64,000 nucleotides of DNA from Alpinimonas psychrophila (GTDB lineage Bacteria; Actinomycetota; Actinomycetes; Actinomycetales; Microbacteriaceae), in the NCBI RefSeq assembly GCF_014137865.1, contig NZ_JACGWU010000001.1, positions 186,001-250,000 on the forward strand, written 5' to 3'. The position numbers and the translations under genes were made by a program. The first letter of the stretch is position 1. Every line of letters starts with the position of its first letter. Below the pieces are notes generated by a model. That model had not been told where the DNA came from and searched no databases. It worked only from the letters and a program-made list of their open reading frames with translations. Positions 50,518 through 60,011 of this stretch are shown piece by piece.

Positions 50518-53442
50518 ATGTCGAACGCGTTCGCCCAACGCCACATTGGAACAGACTCCGTCGCACAGGCCACAATGCTCGCGCACCTGGGATATGACAG
50601 CATCGAGCACCTCATCGAAGCAGCCATCCCGGAGTCCATCCACGTGGATCGCTTCCGCGCCCCCGGCACGACCCTCCTGCCGGCACCCGCCACCGAGCGG
50701 GAGGCGCTCGCCGAGTTGCGCGAGCTGGCAAGCCTCAACACTGTTCGCCGCTCGCTGATCGGCCAGGGGTACTACGACACGATCACTCCCGCGGTCATCA
50801 AGCGCAACGTGTTTGAAAACCCCAGCTGGTACACGGCCTACACGCCCTACCAACCTGAAATATCGCAGGGTCGTCTCGAAGCCATCATTAACTTTCAGAC
50901 GATGGTCACGGATCTCACGGGACTCGCCACGGCGAACGGTTCCATGCTGGATGAGAGCACCGCAGTCGTCGAAGCGATGATGTTGGCTCGGCGCTCCTCG
51001 AAGTCTTCCTCGAACGTGTTTGTTGTCGACGCCGATACTTTTGCGCAGTCCAAGTCTCTGTTGGCTGGGCGCGTGCACGCCATGGGCATCGAACTCGTCG
51101 AAGTTGACTTTGCTGCTGCTGCTACTGCTGCCGGTGCTGAGGGTGTCGAGATTCCCGAGTGCTTTGGCCTTTTGGTGCAGTACCCCGGAGCGTCCGGTCG
51201 CATCTTTGACCCCACCGCCGTTATTGCCTCCGCCAAAGAAATGGGCGCTATCGCTATCGTGGCCGCCGACCTGCTCGCGCTCACCTTGATCACCTCGCCA
51301 GGAGAACTTGGCGCCGATGTTGCCGTGGGCACCAGCCAACGTTTTGGAGTTCCCATGGGCTTCGGCGGCCCGCACGCCGGGTACCTCGCGGTGCGTGCGG
51401 GGCTCGAGCGCAGCATGCCCGGTCGCCTCGTCGGTGTCTCGGTCGATGCTAACGGTGAGCCCGCGTATCGCCTCACGCTCCAGGCCCGTGAGCAGCACAT
51501 CCGTCGCGACAAAGCCACCTCGAACATCTGCACGGCGCAGGTACTTCTCGCGGTCATGGCCGGCATGTACGCCGTCTATCACGGACCCCAAGGGCTCAAA
51601 GATATTGCCCAGGAGGTTCATTCCAAAGCCACCGCCCTCGACGCCCTCTTGCGGGCTGGCGGTTCTGAGCTCGCGCACGAGCAGTTCTTTGACACGCTCG
51701 AGGTGCGGGTTGCTGGTCGAGCATCCGTCATTTTTGACATTGCCAAGGATGCAGGATTCCTGCTCAATGTGGTCGACGATGACACCCTGCGCATCTCGCT
51801 CGATGAGACCACGACCCGCGGTGAGGTTGAGGCTGTCGCACGATTCTTCGGAGAGACCGACGAGTACCTTAACGCTCCGGATGCCCTGCCCACCGCCCTC
51901 GTGCGCACCAGTACTTACCTCACCCACGAGGTCTTCAACTCGTACCATTCTGAGACCGCCATGATGCGCTACCTCAAGCGTCTGGCCGACTATGACTACG
52001 CGCTGGACCGCGGCATGATTCCGTTGGGCTCCTGCACCATGAAGCTCAACGCTGCGAGCGAAATGGAGGCCGTCTCCTGGCCCGAATACGCGGGACTGCA
52101 TCCTTTTGCTCCCGCAGGCGACGCCGCAGGTTACCTCGAGCTCATCGCGCAGCTCGAGAAGTGGCTCGTGGACGTCACCGGGTACGACACCGTTTCCCTG
52201 CAACCCAACGCCGGGAGCCAGGGCGAACTCGCGGGCTTGTTGGCCATCCGTGGCTTCCATCATGCCAACGGTCACGCCCAGCGCACCGTTTGTCTCATTC
52301 CCTCAAGTGCGCACGGCACGAACGCGGCCAGCGCTGTTCTGGCAGGCATGACGGTTGTCGTCGTGGCCTGTGATGAGGCCGGAAATGTCGACCTCGGCGA
52401 TCTACGCGCCAAGATTGGTGCCGCGGGCGAGCACCTTGCCGCTCTCATGATCACGTATCCCTCCACACACGGGGTGTATGAGCACGAAGTTCTCGAGATC
52501 ACGAACCTAGTGCACACCGCCGGTGGGCAGGTCTACGTGGATGGCGCCAACTTCAACGCCCTCACGGGTTTCGCCCGCTACGGTGACTTCGGCGGCGACG
52601 TCTCCCACCTCAATTTGCACAAAACCTTCTGCATCCCGCACGGTGGTGGCGGCCCTGGTGTGGGCCCTGTCGCTGCCAAGGCGCATCTCGCCCCCTTCCT
52701 GCCCGGACACTTCGCTATGCAGTCCTCGGATCACGTTCTCGTGTTGGATGGCGTCGTCTCCACAATCGAGCACGGCGGATACCAAATCTCGGCAGCACCC
52801 TACGGCAGCCCCAGTATTCTGCCGATATCGTGGGCGTACATTCGCATGATGGGTGAAGATGGCATTCGGGCCGCAACGGCCAGCGCCGTTCTGGCCGCGA
52901 ACTACATGGCGCGCCGCCTCGGGGAGTATTACCCCGTGCTCTACACCGGCGACAGCGGCCTCGTGGCCCACGAGTGCATCCTCGATGTGCGACCCCTCAC
53001 CGACGCCACGGGAATCACCGTGGACGATGTTGCCAAACGTCTCGTCGACTTCGGTTTCCACGCGCCCACCATGAGCTTCCCGGTTCCCGGCACCCTCATG
53101 ATTGAGCCCACCGAAAGCGAAGACCTGATCGAGATTGAGCGCTTCATCGAGGCCATGATTACGATCAAGGCCGAAGCGGATGCGGTTGCCGCCGGATTCT
53201 GGCCAGCGGATGACAACCCCCTTGTGAACGCCCCGCACACGGCCGCAACGATCGCGGGGGAGTGGGAGCATCCGTACTCCCGCGAGACGGCCGTGTATCC
53301 CTTCGCTCCGGGCCTGGATGCCGTGGCGCGCACCACGCGCATTCGCAGCAAGTACTGGCCGCCCGTGCGCCGCGTGGACAACGCGTTTGGTGACCGCAAC
53401 TTGGTGTGCTCCTGCCCACCGCCGGAGGCCTTCGAGAGCTAA
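50518..53442 (+). CDS. gcvP: Glycine dehydrogenase (decarboxylating), P protein
   Basis: PLP enzyme that decarboxylates glycine and loads GcvH. 974 residues, the full-length single-chain type with both halves fused. N-terminal half [17 protein letters not shown] and the [11 protein letters not shown] block; C-terminal half with [30 protein letters not shown] and the PLP Lys702 in [18 protein letters not shown]. Starts with ATG after GTTTAAGGAACAC. Its last 4 bases overlap the first HTH gene of the opposite strand. Confidence 0.97.
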   Translation: MSNAFAQRHIGTDSVAQATMLAHLGYDSIEHLIEAAIPESIHVDRFRAPGTTLLPAPATEREALAELRELASLNTVRRSLIGQGYYDTITPAVIKRNVFENPSWYTAYTPYQPEISQGRLEAIINFQTMVTDLTGLATANGSMLDESTAVVEAMMLARRSSKSSSNVFVVDADTFAQSKSLLAGRVHAMGIELVEVDFAAAATAAGAEGVEIPECFGLLVQYPGASGRIFDPTAVIASAKEMGAIAIVAADLLALTLITSPGELGADVAVGTSQRFGVPMGFGGPHAGYLAVRAGLERSMPGRLVGVSVDANGEPAYRLTLQAREQHIRRDKATSNICTAQVLLAVMAGMYAVYHGPQGLKDIAQEVHSKATALDALLRAGGSELAHEQFFDTLEVRVAGRASVIFDIAKDAGFLLNVVDDDTLRISLDETTTRGEVEAVARFFGETDEYLNAPDALPTALVRTSTYLTHEVFNSYHSETAMMRYLKRLADYDYALDRGMIPLGSCTMKLNAASEMEAVSWPEYAGLHPFAPAGDAAGYLELIAQLEKWLVDVTGYDTVSLQPNAGSQGELAGLLAIRGFHHANGHAQRTVCLIPSSAHGTNAASAVLAGMTVVVVACDEAGNVDLGDLRAKIGAAGEHLAALMITYPSTHGVYEHEVLEITNLVHTAGGQVYVDGANFNALTGFARYGDFGGDVSHLNLHKTFCIPHGGGGPGVGPVAAKAHLAPFLPGHFAMQSSDHVLVLDGVVSTIEHGGYQISAAPYGSPSILPISWAYIRMMGEDGIRAATASAVLAANYMARRLGEYYPVLYTGDSGLVAHECILDVRPLTDATGITVDDVAKRLVDFGFHAPTMSFPVPGTLMIEPTESEDLIEIERFIEAMITIKAEADAVAAGFWPADDNPLVNAPHTAATIAGEWEHPYSRETAVYPFAPGLDAVARTTRIRSKYWPPVRRVDNAFGDRNLVCSCPPPEAFES

Positions 53443-53762
53443 GCGCGCGCGCTGTCCTCTTTCGAGGCAGACTTCGGTGAGACAGGATTGAGGAAGTCAT
53501 CCCTGACCGTGGTGACTTTGCCTGTCACGACCGAGAAAATTTCATCGAACCCAATCTCGAGCGCGGTCGACAAACGCAACCACGTTTCCATTGACCCAGG
53601 GGACTTGCCGGTTTCGACGGCGACAATCGCGCGGCGACTGACACCGCTCAACTCAGCCAGCTGGTCGTACGTCAAATTCATCGCACTACGGCGCGAACTC
53701 AGGAATCGCCGGAGCACGTCGAGGTCGGGAAAAGGGATGGGTTTTTTGTCTACAGGGGGCAC
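53439..53762 (-). CDS. XRE-type HTH protein, array copy 1
   Basis: 107 residues. One helix-turn-helix domain at about residues 20-80: [49 protein letters not shown] in pieces, with SGVSRRAI as recognition helix. The C-terminal 30 residues are polar ([20 protein letters not shown]) and show no second domain. It is the most distant of three paralogues. Convergent with gcvP, overlapping by 4 bases. Operator and target are unknown. No toxin-like partner adjoins. Confidence 0.82.
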   Translation of the reverse strand: MPPVDKKPIPFPDLDVLRRFLSSRRSAMNLTYDQLAELSGVSRRAIVAVETGKSPGSMETWLRLSTALEIGFDEIFSVVTGKVTTVRDDFLNPVSPKSASKEDSARA

Positions 53763-53801
53763 GAGTGCAGTCCACCACGGCGTTGCCGGGATTGTGAAAT
53801 C

Positions 53802-54131
53802 CTAGGTCTCGTACGACGGGGTTTCGTTTTGCACGATATATTCTGCGAGCGGCATTTCGGGGTACAAATTCTTGGAATTTTCAAGAGGCGGGGGATTCTT
53901 TAGACCATGCAAGAAGGCGCCAAAATCGGTGTCCAGTGCGTTGTAGATGCGCATCCAACTGTCGAGCGATCCCCGGGAAGTACCGGTCTCAATCGAGATG
54001 AGAGTTCGCCGGCTCACGCCAGATTTTGTCGCCAAAGCATCGTACGTGAGGCCGCTATTGGCGCGTTTCATACTCATCTGCAACTGGAGAGCAGAGATAT
54101 CTTGCTCGGAAAGTGCCCCGTGGCTTGCCAT
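53802..54131 (-). CDS. XRE-type HTH protein, array copy 2
   Basis: 109 residues. LSEQDISALQLQMSMKRANS, then GLTYDALATKSGVSRRTLISIETG and TSRGSLDSWMRIYNALDTDF. Closely related to copy 3 (the stretch GLTYD-LA-SGVSRRTL-IE-GTSRGS is nearly identical). After the HTH comes a Pro-rich linker and an acidic tail ending ETPSYET. Separated from copy 1 by 39 bases and from copy 3 by 120. Confidence 0.82.
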   Translation of the reverse strand: MASHGALSEQDISALQLQMSMKRANSGLTYDALATKSGVSRRTLISIETGTSRGSLDSWMRIYNALDTDFGAFLHGLKNPPPLENSKNLYPEMPLAEYIVQNETPSYET

Positions 54132-54251
54132 GCCATCAGTACATCATCTAGGACTGACAACGCGAGGTCATTAAGTTCCCGTGACGGTGAAGATTTTTGC
54201 ACTAATTTCCTCAAACGAACTTGCACAAGCGTAGAGTTTTTCTTTGGTTCT

Positions 54252-54587
54252 TTAGAGCTCAGCGCTCTGCATAGTGCCGGCTACCGGTTCGGCAGGTTTC
54301 CCAATAAGGGGTACGTCTAGGGTGACGACGTGTGCGGCAGCAGAATCTTCCAAGAACTGGGAAAAGGTTGTTCCAAACGCGGCGCAGATGCGCATCCATG
54401 TTTCTACCGAGCCGCGTGAAGTGCCTCCCTCGATCGCCACGAGGGTTCGCCGGCTAACCCCGGAGGACTTCGCGAGGTCATCGTAGGTCAACCCCCGAAG
54501 ATTTCGCTGAATACTCATCTCGAGGCGAATCGCCGAAAGATGTTGTTCTGCAAAGTGGGCGTAAAAAGACACAGCGCATCTTACCAT
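54252..54587 (-). CDS. XRE-type HTH protein, array copy 3
   Basis: 111 residues from ATG 54587. HFAEQHLSAIRLEMSIQRNLRGLTYDDLAKSSGVSRRTLVAIEGG in pieces and SRGSVETWMRICAAFGTTFSQFLEDS. Homology to copy 2 starts at AEQ/SEQ, which supports a start no later than 54587; a TTG at 54614 would add nine residues and is possible. The C-terminal tail (VVTLDVPLIGKPAEPV) is unrelated to the other two. The upstream 90 bases are AT-rich and probably hold the promoter. Confidence 0.82.
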   Translation of the reverse strand: MVRCAVSFYAHFAEQHLSAIRLEMSIQRNLRGLTYDDLAKSSGVSRRTLVAIEGGTSRGSVETWMRICAAFGTTFSQFLEDSAAAHVVTLDVPLIGKPAEPVAGTMQSAEL

Positions 54588-54677
54588 ATTTTTTAATTGA
54601 CTTTCCTGAATCAATTTCTAAGAATTTTAGTTTAGTTTGAGCTAATAGTGCGGAAGCTTTAGTTTGACCATCAATTA

Positions 54678-55259
54678 TTACTGCGATGACAGAGATGGTT
54701 TGGGAGTGTTCACAACCGCATCCGTGAGCATTTTCCTCGCAATGTCGCTGAGGGCATACGTGGTGGCTACCAACTGAGGTGTTGACGAGGCCCCGGCCGT
54801 AATGGCCGAACCCTCTATGAGGTCATTCTTGACCATGAGAACAATCGTGGTGTCGCCGTTATGAATTGTGAAGGACGTGCCGTCGTACGTGACCGTTCCC
54901 AGAGAGTCGCCGACGCTGTCGAGATACGTCTTCAACTTGTTCAGCGACAGGGCGGCAGGGGTGTCGTAATAGGCAACCGACTGGGTCGTGTTCATGCCCG
55001 CTACTTGCTTACCTTCGGGGGCCGCGGCGTCGTATACGAGAATGAACTTCGTGTCGCCGATCGTGTGTTGCTCGGTAACGCCCGCTTCCTGTTCCTTGGC
55101 AAGAGAAGCCGCGAGTACCTGATGCATGGCCGTGGTGGCGGCCACGCCGGATAACGCCTGCGAACCGACGATCGGGGCGGAACAGGCCGCCAAGGTCGCC
55201 GCAAGAACGCCGGCAGCAACAACCGCGAGAACCCGAGAAAAGCGTGGATGTGTGATCAC
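54678..55259 (-). CDS. Putative lipoprotein, unknown function
   Basis: 193 residues. Type II signal peptide with lipobox LAAC, lipidation Cys26, then a secreted globular part with no recognised domain. TKFILVYDAAAPEG, VAYYDTPAALSLNKLKTYLDSV and TIHNGDTTIVLMVKNDLIEG suggest an alpha/beta domain. It overlaps the upstream oxidoreductase gene by 4 bases (ATGA) and so is translationally coupled to it. Anchored outside the membrane; ligand or partner unknown. Confidence 0.75.
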   Translation of the reverse strand: MITHPRFSRVLAVVAAGVLAATLAACSAPIVGSQALSGVAATTAMHQVLAASLAKEQEAGVTEQHTIGDTKFILVYDAAAPEGKQVAGMNTTQSVAYYDTPAALSLNKLKTYLDSVGDSLGTVTYDGTSFTIHNGDTTIVLMVKNDLIEGSAITAGASSTPQLVATTYALSDIARKMLTDAVVNTPKPSLSSQ

Positions 55260-56302
55260 GAAAACCTCTGAAATGTTGGGGACAAGGTAATAAGCACCTT
55301 GCCCACAATGTCGTTCTCCACGGCAGCATGAGCGGCGGCGGTCTCCTCAAGGGTGAAATGATGCAGGGGCAACCCAGCGCCCTCGCCAATCGGCAGAGCA
55401 TCATCCAATAACGCCGCGGTGATGTCTTCGGCAGCAGCATCCAAAGCCGCCTGACCCACGGTATAAAGCAACAAGAATTGATACCGGATGTTCAGGCTAA
55501 AGTGACTCCGAATATCCAGAATCAGAGCATCCCCGCCATTATTGGCGTAGACCGCGATGGAGCCCCGATTGGCGATGACCGCAAGGTTGAGAGCAGAATT
55601 CTGCACCGGGCTGACCTCAACGATCAGGTCCACACCGTTGGGGGCAAGTGCTCTGATTTCGGTGGCCGCGTTGCCCTCGCGGTAGTTCACGACATGGTGG
55701 GCTCCCGCAGCAGTGGCGAGATCGGCCTTTGCGCTCGAACTAATCGTCGTAATGACGGTTGCTCCGGCCCACCTCGCCAACTGGATGGCGGCGTGCCCGA
55801 CAGCTCCCGCGCCTCCGGCAACAAGGACGGTCTTGCCCGCCAAAGCGCCCGGCGCCAAGCGCGAGGGACCATCCTCGGAGACGGTCAAAGCGCGATGAGC
55901 GGTGACTGCGGGAACACCCAAGCTAGCGCCGAGCTCGAAACTTACGCCGTCGGGAAGGTGGCGAACGCGGTCAATCGAGACCACCGTGTGGTCTTGAGCC
56001 GTACCGCCGGATGCGCGTTGCCACGCCGCCAACATGAGCCAGACCCTGTCGCCCACGGCAAACTCGGTGACCCCTTCACCGATGGCATCGATGACCCCCG
56101 CGCCGTCCTGGTTGGGAACAACCTCGGCAAAGGGCAAGGCCTCGCCATCCTTGGACCCGCGCCGCGATTTCCAGTCCGTCGGGTTGACGCCTGAGACCAT
56201 GACGCACACACGAACCTCGTCCGCGGCCGGAAACTGAATGTCGCGTTCCACCAGGTGAAGAACTTCGGGGGCGCCGGTCACGTTGTACACAATTTGTCTC
56301 AT
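55256..56302 (-). CDS. Quinone oxidoreductase-like zinc-free MDR
   Basis: 348 residues, medium-chain dehydrogenase/reductase. MRQIVYNVTGAPEVLHLVERD, GVNPTDWKSRRG, PNQDGAGVIDAIGEGV, and cofactor motif VLVAGGAGAVGHAAIQLARWAGA that fits NADPH. The Cys/His zinc ligands of alcohol dehydrogenases are absent, so the QOR/zeta-crystallin group is the best fit. ATG 56302 is chosen over one nine codons upstream because the MDR domain starts there. Followed by the coupled lipoprotein gene. Confidence 0.88.
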   Translation of the reverse strand: MRQIVYNVTGAPEVLHLVERDIQFPAADEVRVCVMVSGVNPTDWKSRRGSKDGEALPFAEVVPNQDGAGVIDAIGEGVTEFAVGDRVWLMLAAWQRASGGTAQDHTVVSIDRVRHLPDGVSFELGASLGVPAVTAHRALTVSEDGPSRLAPGALAGKTVLVAGGAGAVGHAAIQLARWAGATVITTISSSAKADLATAAGAHHVVNYREGNAATEIRALAPNGVDLIVEVSPVQNSALNLAVIANRGSIAVYANNGGDALILDIRSHFSLNIRYQFLLLYTVGQAALDAAAEDITAALLDDALPIGEGAGLPLHHFTLEETAAAHAAVENDIVGKVLITLSPTFQRFS

Positions 56303-56362
56303 GTCAGGACTAACGCAGGAGTCGCCCAATTTGTTCCGTTGGTCGGCGCATCCGCCCGTCTC

Positions 56363-57190
56363 CTAGGTTCCCGGCAGGAAGCCAGGAACGAAGGCCTTCA
56401 CCAATCCGTAACCGGTGAACGAGACGATATCCAGAATCCAGTGGGCAATCACCAGCGGCATGGTGCGGCCCCAGCGTTGGTAGGCCATGCCAAAAACTAC
56501 GCCCATGACGACATTGCCAATGAACGGCCCGAAGCCTTGGTAGAGGTGATAGCTTCCGCGCAAAAGCGCGCTCACGCCAATAATCTGCCACGTGCGCCAC
56601 CCCAACTCGCGCAGGCGCGTGAAGAGATAGCCGACGACGATGACTTCCTCAACGAGAGCAGCTCGCAGTGCCGACAGAACGAGAATCGGGAGCGTCCACC
56701 AGTAGGTGTCCAGCGCTGTCGGCACGATCGTGACCGTGATGCCGATGGCGTTGCCCACGAGATACAGCCCGAGCCCCGGAATGCCGATCAGGGCGGCGAG
56801 AGAAAACCCACGGCCGATGTCGCGCCAGGGTTGCGTCAGAGTAAAACCGAGTGCGGTGAAGGCGTTGGTGCCTGGCTTCGTGAGCAGGAACAACACCAGA
56901 ACCACAGGAACGAGCCCGAAGAAAATGCCGAGTAGCTGGTAGATCAGGTCAAATATCGGCTCTGTGGCGAGCGGGGCATTCAGCGTCGCGGTCTGCGCGT
57001 TCAGTGCCTCGGTGGCGGCCAACCGCCTCAGCAGGGCCACAATTGAGTACACCGCTGAGGCGCCGAGGGACAGCGCCAGTACGATGGCAATTTCGAGCCA
57101 CGCTCGTTTACGTTCGTAGGTCACGATCCACAGCCTAGAACCACGAGCCGCATCTAATCCGTGGGGGATCCCCGACATTGTGGTCGACAT
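56363..57190 (-). CDS. CPBP-family intramembrane protein
   Basis: 275 residues, about eight membrane helices. The CPBP (Abi) core is at about residues 175-250: RAALVEEVIVVGYLFTRL carries the EE pair, LLRGSYHLYQGFGPFIGNVVMG the second motif and IAHWILDIVSF the third. The Arg of the usual EExxxR is not at its place, so proteolytic activity is uncertain. Relatives process or shield peptides and CAAX-type tails. No bacteriocin genes adjoin. Divergent from oppA. Confidence 0.85.
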   Translation of the reverse strand: MSTTMSGIPHGLDAARGSRLWIVTYERKRAWLEIAIVLALSLGASAVYSIVALLRRLAATEALNAQTATLNAPLATEPIFDLIYQLLGIFFGLVPVVLVLFLLTKPGTNAFTALGFTLTQPWRDIGRGFSLAALIGIPGLGLYLVGNAIGITVTIVPTALDTYWWTLPILVLSALRAALVEEVIVVGYLFTRLRELGWRTWQIIGVSALLRGSYHLYQGFGPFIGNVVMGVVFGMAYQRWGRTMPLVIAHWILDIVSFTGYGLVKAFVPGFLPGT

Positions 57191-57407
57191 GAATGCTCAA
57201 ATGTTGCGAATATGCGTTGCGTCTTGCGCGCGAAAATGTTGCTCAGGAGGGTATCGACAAAGGAAATCGGCGTTGTGGCAAGATTTGTGTAACGAACATG
57301 CATCGAAGGACCACTTAAACGCTGAGGCTGAATAGTCTCAAGTAACGCTATATTTGGGCCCCCCGTCATCTGCTTGGGGCTTCCAATGAAAATTCAGGAG
57401 GCAAAAC

Positions 57408-59009
57408 GTGCGTATTTCACGACTTGGAACAGGGGTCATCGCTCTCGCAGCGGCAACGGCCCTCGTTCTCACAGGGTGTTCTGCCGGAGGTACAGCGGCA
57501 GGTAACTCCAACATCATCTCCGCCAACGGTTCCGAACCGCAGAACCCGCTTATTCCGACCAACACCAATGAGACCGGCGGCGGCAAGATCATCGACTCAG
57601 TCTTTGCAGGCCTGGTTTACTACGACGCGGTCGGGGCACCGGTCAACGAGGTTGCCAAGGCGATTACGACCACAGACAACACGACCTACAAGATTGAACT
57701 CAACGACGGCTGGAAATTCACCAACGGCGAAAAAGTGACGGCACAGTCCTTCGTCGATGCGTGGCAGTATGGAGCATTGCTCTCGAACGCCCAGCTCAAT
57801 AGCTACTTCTTTGATGTCATTGAGGGCTTTAGCTACGACGTCGACCAGCCTCTGACGGGATTGACCGTTCAGGATGACCTCAACTTCACGGTGAAGCTCA
57901 CATCAGCCCAGTCGGACTTCCCGTTGCGCCTCGGCTACACGGCGTTCTTCCCCCTGCCCAAGGTCGCTTATGACGATATCGCCGCATTCGGTGAGAACCC
58001 GATCGGCAACGGCCCCTACAAACTCGCTGAGGCTGGCGCGTGGAAGCACAACGTTGACATCAATCTCATCGCGAACTCCGAATACACTGGCGGTCGCAAG
58101 CCCGTCAACGGCGGCGTGAAGTTCGTCTTCTATGCGTCCCTTGATGCAGCTTATGCCGACCTCGTGAGCGAGAACCTCGACGTTCTGGATGCTATCCCGG
58201 ACAGTGCGATGAAGAGCTACGCTGCTGACTTGGGGGACCGTGCGGTCAACCAGCCTGCGGCAATCTTCCAGTCCTTCACGATTGGCGAAAACCTTCCCCA
58301 CTTCTCCGGTGCCGAGGGCCAGCTTCGTCGTCAGGCCCTTTCGTTGGCCATCAACCGCGATGAAATCACGAACGTGATCTTCGATGGAACGCGTACCCCT
58401 GCTCGTGACTTCACTTCTCCCGTTATCGACGGATGGTCGGGCTCACTGGATGGTTCTGATGTCCTCGACTTCAATGCCACGAAGTCCAAAGAGCTGTGGG
58501 CTCAGGCCAATGCCATTGCGCCCTGGACCGGCAGCTTCCAGATTGCCTATAACGCCGATGGCGGCCACCAGCCGTGGGTTGATGCGGTAACCAACAGCAT
58601 CAAGAACACCCTCGGTATCGAGGCCTCGGGTGCGCCATTCCCGACGTTCAAGGAACTCCGCACCTTGATCACAAATCGCACGGTCACGACGGCATTCCGA
58701 ACCGGATGGCAGGCAGACTACCCAGCCTTGGCCAACTTCTTGGAGCCTTTGTACCAGACAAAAGCTGGCGCTAACGATGGGGATTATTCCAACCCCGCGG
58801 TTGACGCTCTCTTCCTAAAGGGTAATGAGGCAACCTCGCTGGCCGATGCCAACAAGGCCTTCCAAGATGCGCAGGTCATCATGCTCAAAGATCTTCCGGC
58901 AGTGCCCCTGTGGTACGCCAACGTCAACGGCGGTTCTTCCACGCTGGTGAGCGACGTTGTCTTCGGTTGGAATTCCGTGCCCCTGTACTACTCGATTATG
59001 AAGAAGTAG
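57408..59009 (+). CDS. oppA: Oligopeptide ABC transporter substrate-binding lipoprotein
   Basis: 533 residues. Signal peptide with lipobox VLTGC (Cys24), then a family 5 solute-binding fold: NGSEPQNPLIPTNTNETGG, KIIDSVFAGLVYYD, NGEKVTAQSFVDAWQYG, NPIGNGPYKLAE and LSLAINRDEI. Extracytoplasmic peptide binding; ligand length unknown. GTG start with CAGGAGG eight bases upstream, a strong site. A 15-pair hairpin separates it from oppB. Confidence 0.93.
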   Translation: MRISRLGTGVIALAAATALVLTGCSAGGTAAGNSNIISANGSEPQNPLIPTNTNETGGGKIIDSVFAGLVYYDAVGAPVNEVAKAITTTDNTTYKIELNDGWKFTNGEKVTAQSFVDAWQYGALLSNAQLNSYFFDVIEGFSYDVDQPLTGLTVQDDLNFTVKLTSAQSDFPLRLGYTAFFPLPKVAYDDIAAFGENPIGNGPYKLAEAGAWKHNVDINLIANSEYTGGRKPVNGGVKFVFYASLDAAYADLVSENLDVLDAIPDSAMKSYAADLGDRAVNQPAAIFQSFTIGENLPHFSGAEGQLRRQALSLAINRDEITNVIFDGTRTPARDFTSPVIDGWSGSLDGSDVLDFNATKSKELWAQANAIAPWTGSFQIAYNADGGHQPWVDAVTNSIKNTLGIEASGAPFPTFKELRTLITNRTVTTAFRTGWQADYPALANFLEPLYQTKAGANDGDYSNPAVDALFLKGNEATSLADANKAFQDAQVIMLKDLPAVPLWYANVNGGSSTLVSDVVFGWNSVPLYYSIMKK

Positions 59010-59030
59010 GGATAGTCACCTAAAGGATCC

Positions 59031-59064
59031 GTGGGGTGACGATGCGCAAGCATCGTCACCCCAC
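59031..59064 (+). terminator. Hairpin between oppA and oppB
   Basis: GTGGGGTGACGATGC at 59031-59045 pairs perfectly with GCATCGTCACCCCAC at 59050-59064, leaving a GCAA (GNRA) tetraloop. No U-tract follows. It is the typical place for a stabilising or attenuating hairpin that raises binding-protein yield over permease. Confidence 0.8.
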
Positions 59065-59081
59065 CCTCCTAGGCTCATATT

Positions 59082-60011
59082 GTGTTCGGATACATTCTTC
59101 GTCGCCTGCTCCAGGCCATCCCTGTCTTCTTTGGGACGACATTTCTGATTTACTTCATGGTCTTTGCCATGCCCGGAGACCCCGTTGTGGCTCTTTTCGG
59201 TCAACACGGTGTGAACGAGGCCGTGGCTGCTCAACTTCGTGCGCAATACCATCTGGACCAGCCGTTCATCATTCAGTACTTCATCTACATTGGCGGAATT
59301 TTTCGCGGCGATTTCGGCGTTTCGTTCTCCGGTCAACCTGTTTCAGAGATTTTGCTGTCAACGTTCCCCGTCACTTTGCGCCTGGCAACCATCGCTTTGT
59401 TTCTCGAGATGGTTCTCGGTATCACCATTGGTTTGATCTCCGGGCTTCGCAAGGGCAAGCTGTTTGACTCCTCGACGCTGGTCGTCAGCCTCATTTTGAT
59501 TTCGCTGCCTATCTTCGTGATCGCCTTCGTAGCGCAACTCGTCATTGGGATCAACCTTGGCTGGGTGAGACCGACTGTTAGTGGCACGGCCCCGTGGAAT
59601 GAACTCATTCTCCCCGGCATCGTGCTGGCCACTGTGAGCGTGGCCTACATCATCAGGCTCACCCGTGAATCCGTTATCGAAACACGCGGTCAGGACTTCG
59701 TGCGGACCGCCTATAGCAAGGGCCTCACCTCGGGGCGAATCGTGCGCGTGCACATTCTTCGCAACTCGCTTATTCCTGTTGTCACGTTTCTGGCGGTTGA
59801 CTTTGGGGTACTCATGGTGGGGGCAACAGTCACTGAGGGTATCTTCAACATCCCCGGAGTGGGCCGAACCTTGTACCAGGCGATTATTCGCGGCGAGGGC
59901 CCCACGGTGGTGTCTTTTGTCACCGTCATGGTAATCATTTACCTCGTCGTCAATCTCTTAACTGACTTGCTCTACGCAGCGCTCGACCCAAGGATCCGTT
60001 ATGGCAAATAG
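59082..60011 (+). CDS. oppB: Oligopeptide ABC transporter permease B
   Basis: 309 residues, six membrane helices. MFGYILRRLLQAIPVFFGTTFLIYF is the standard OppB/DppB start, GDPVVALFGQHGVNEAVAAQLRAQYHLDQP follows in pieces, and the EAA loop is in RTAYSKGLTSGRIVRVHILRNSLIPVVTF. GTG start; the preceding ATTGT has little SD character, so it may depend on the hairpin-processed mRNA. Overlaps oppC by 11 bases. Confidence 0.93.
   Translation: MFGYILRRLLQAIPVFFGTTFLIYFMVFAMPGDPVVALFGQHGVNEAVAAQLRAQYHLDQPFIIQYFIYIGGIFRGDFGVSFSGQPVSEILLSTFPVTLRLATIALFLEMVLGITIGLISGLRKGKLFDSSTLVVSLILISLPIFVIAFVAQLVIGINLGWVRPTVSGTAPWNELILPGIVLATVSVAYIIRLTRESVIETRGQDFVRTAYSKGLTSGRIVRVHILRNSLIPVVTFLAVDFGVLMVGATVTEGIFNIPGVGRTLYQAIIRGEGPTVVSFVTVMVIIYLVVNLLTDLLYAALDPRIRYGK

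Noticed and set aside
50491-52275. 594-codon open frame on the minus strand opposite gcvP
   Set aside because: It is a codon-bias shadow of gcvP, which has full family motifs; the antisense translation has no recognisable domain.
53439-54587. HTH array as antitoxins of toxin-antitoxin systems or a phage immunity region
   Set aside because: No toxin-sized partner ORF, integrase or phage structural gene adjoins any copy.
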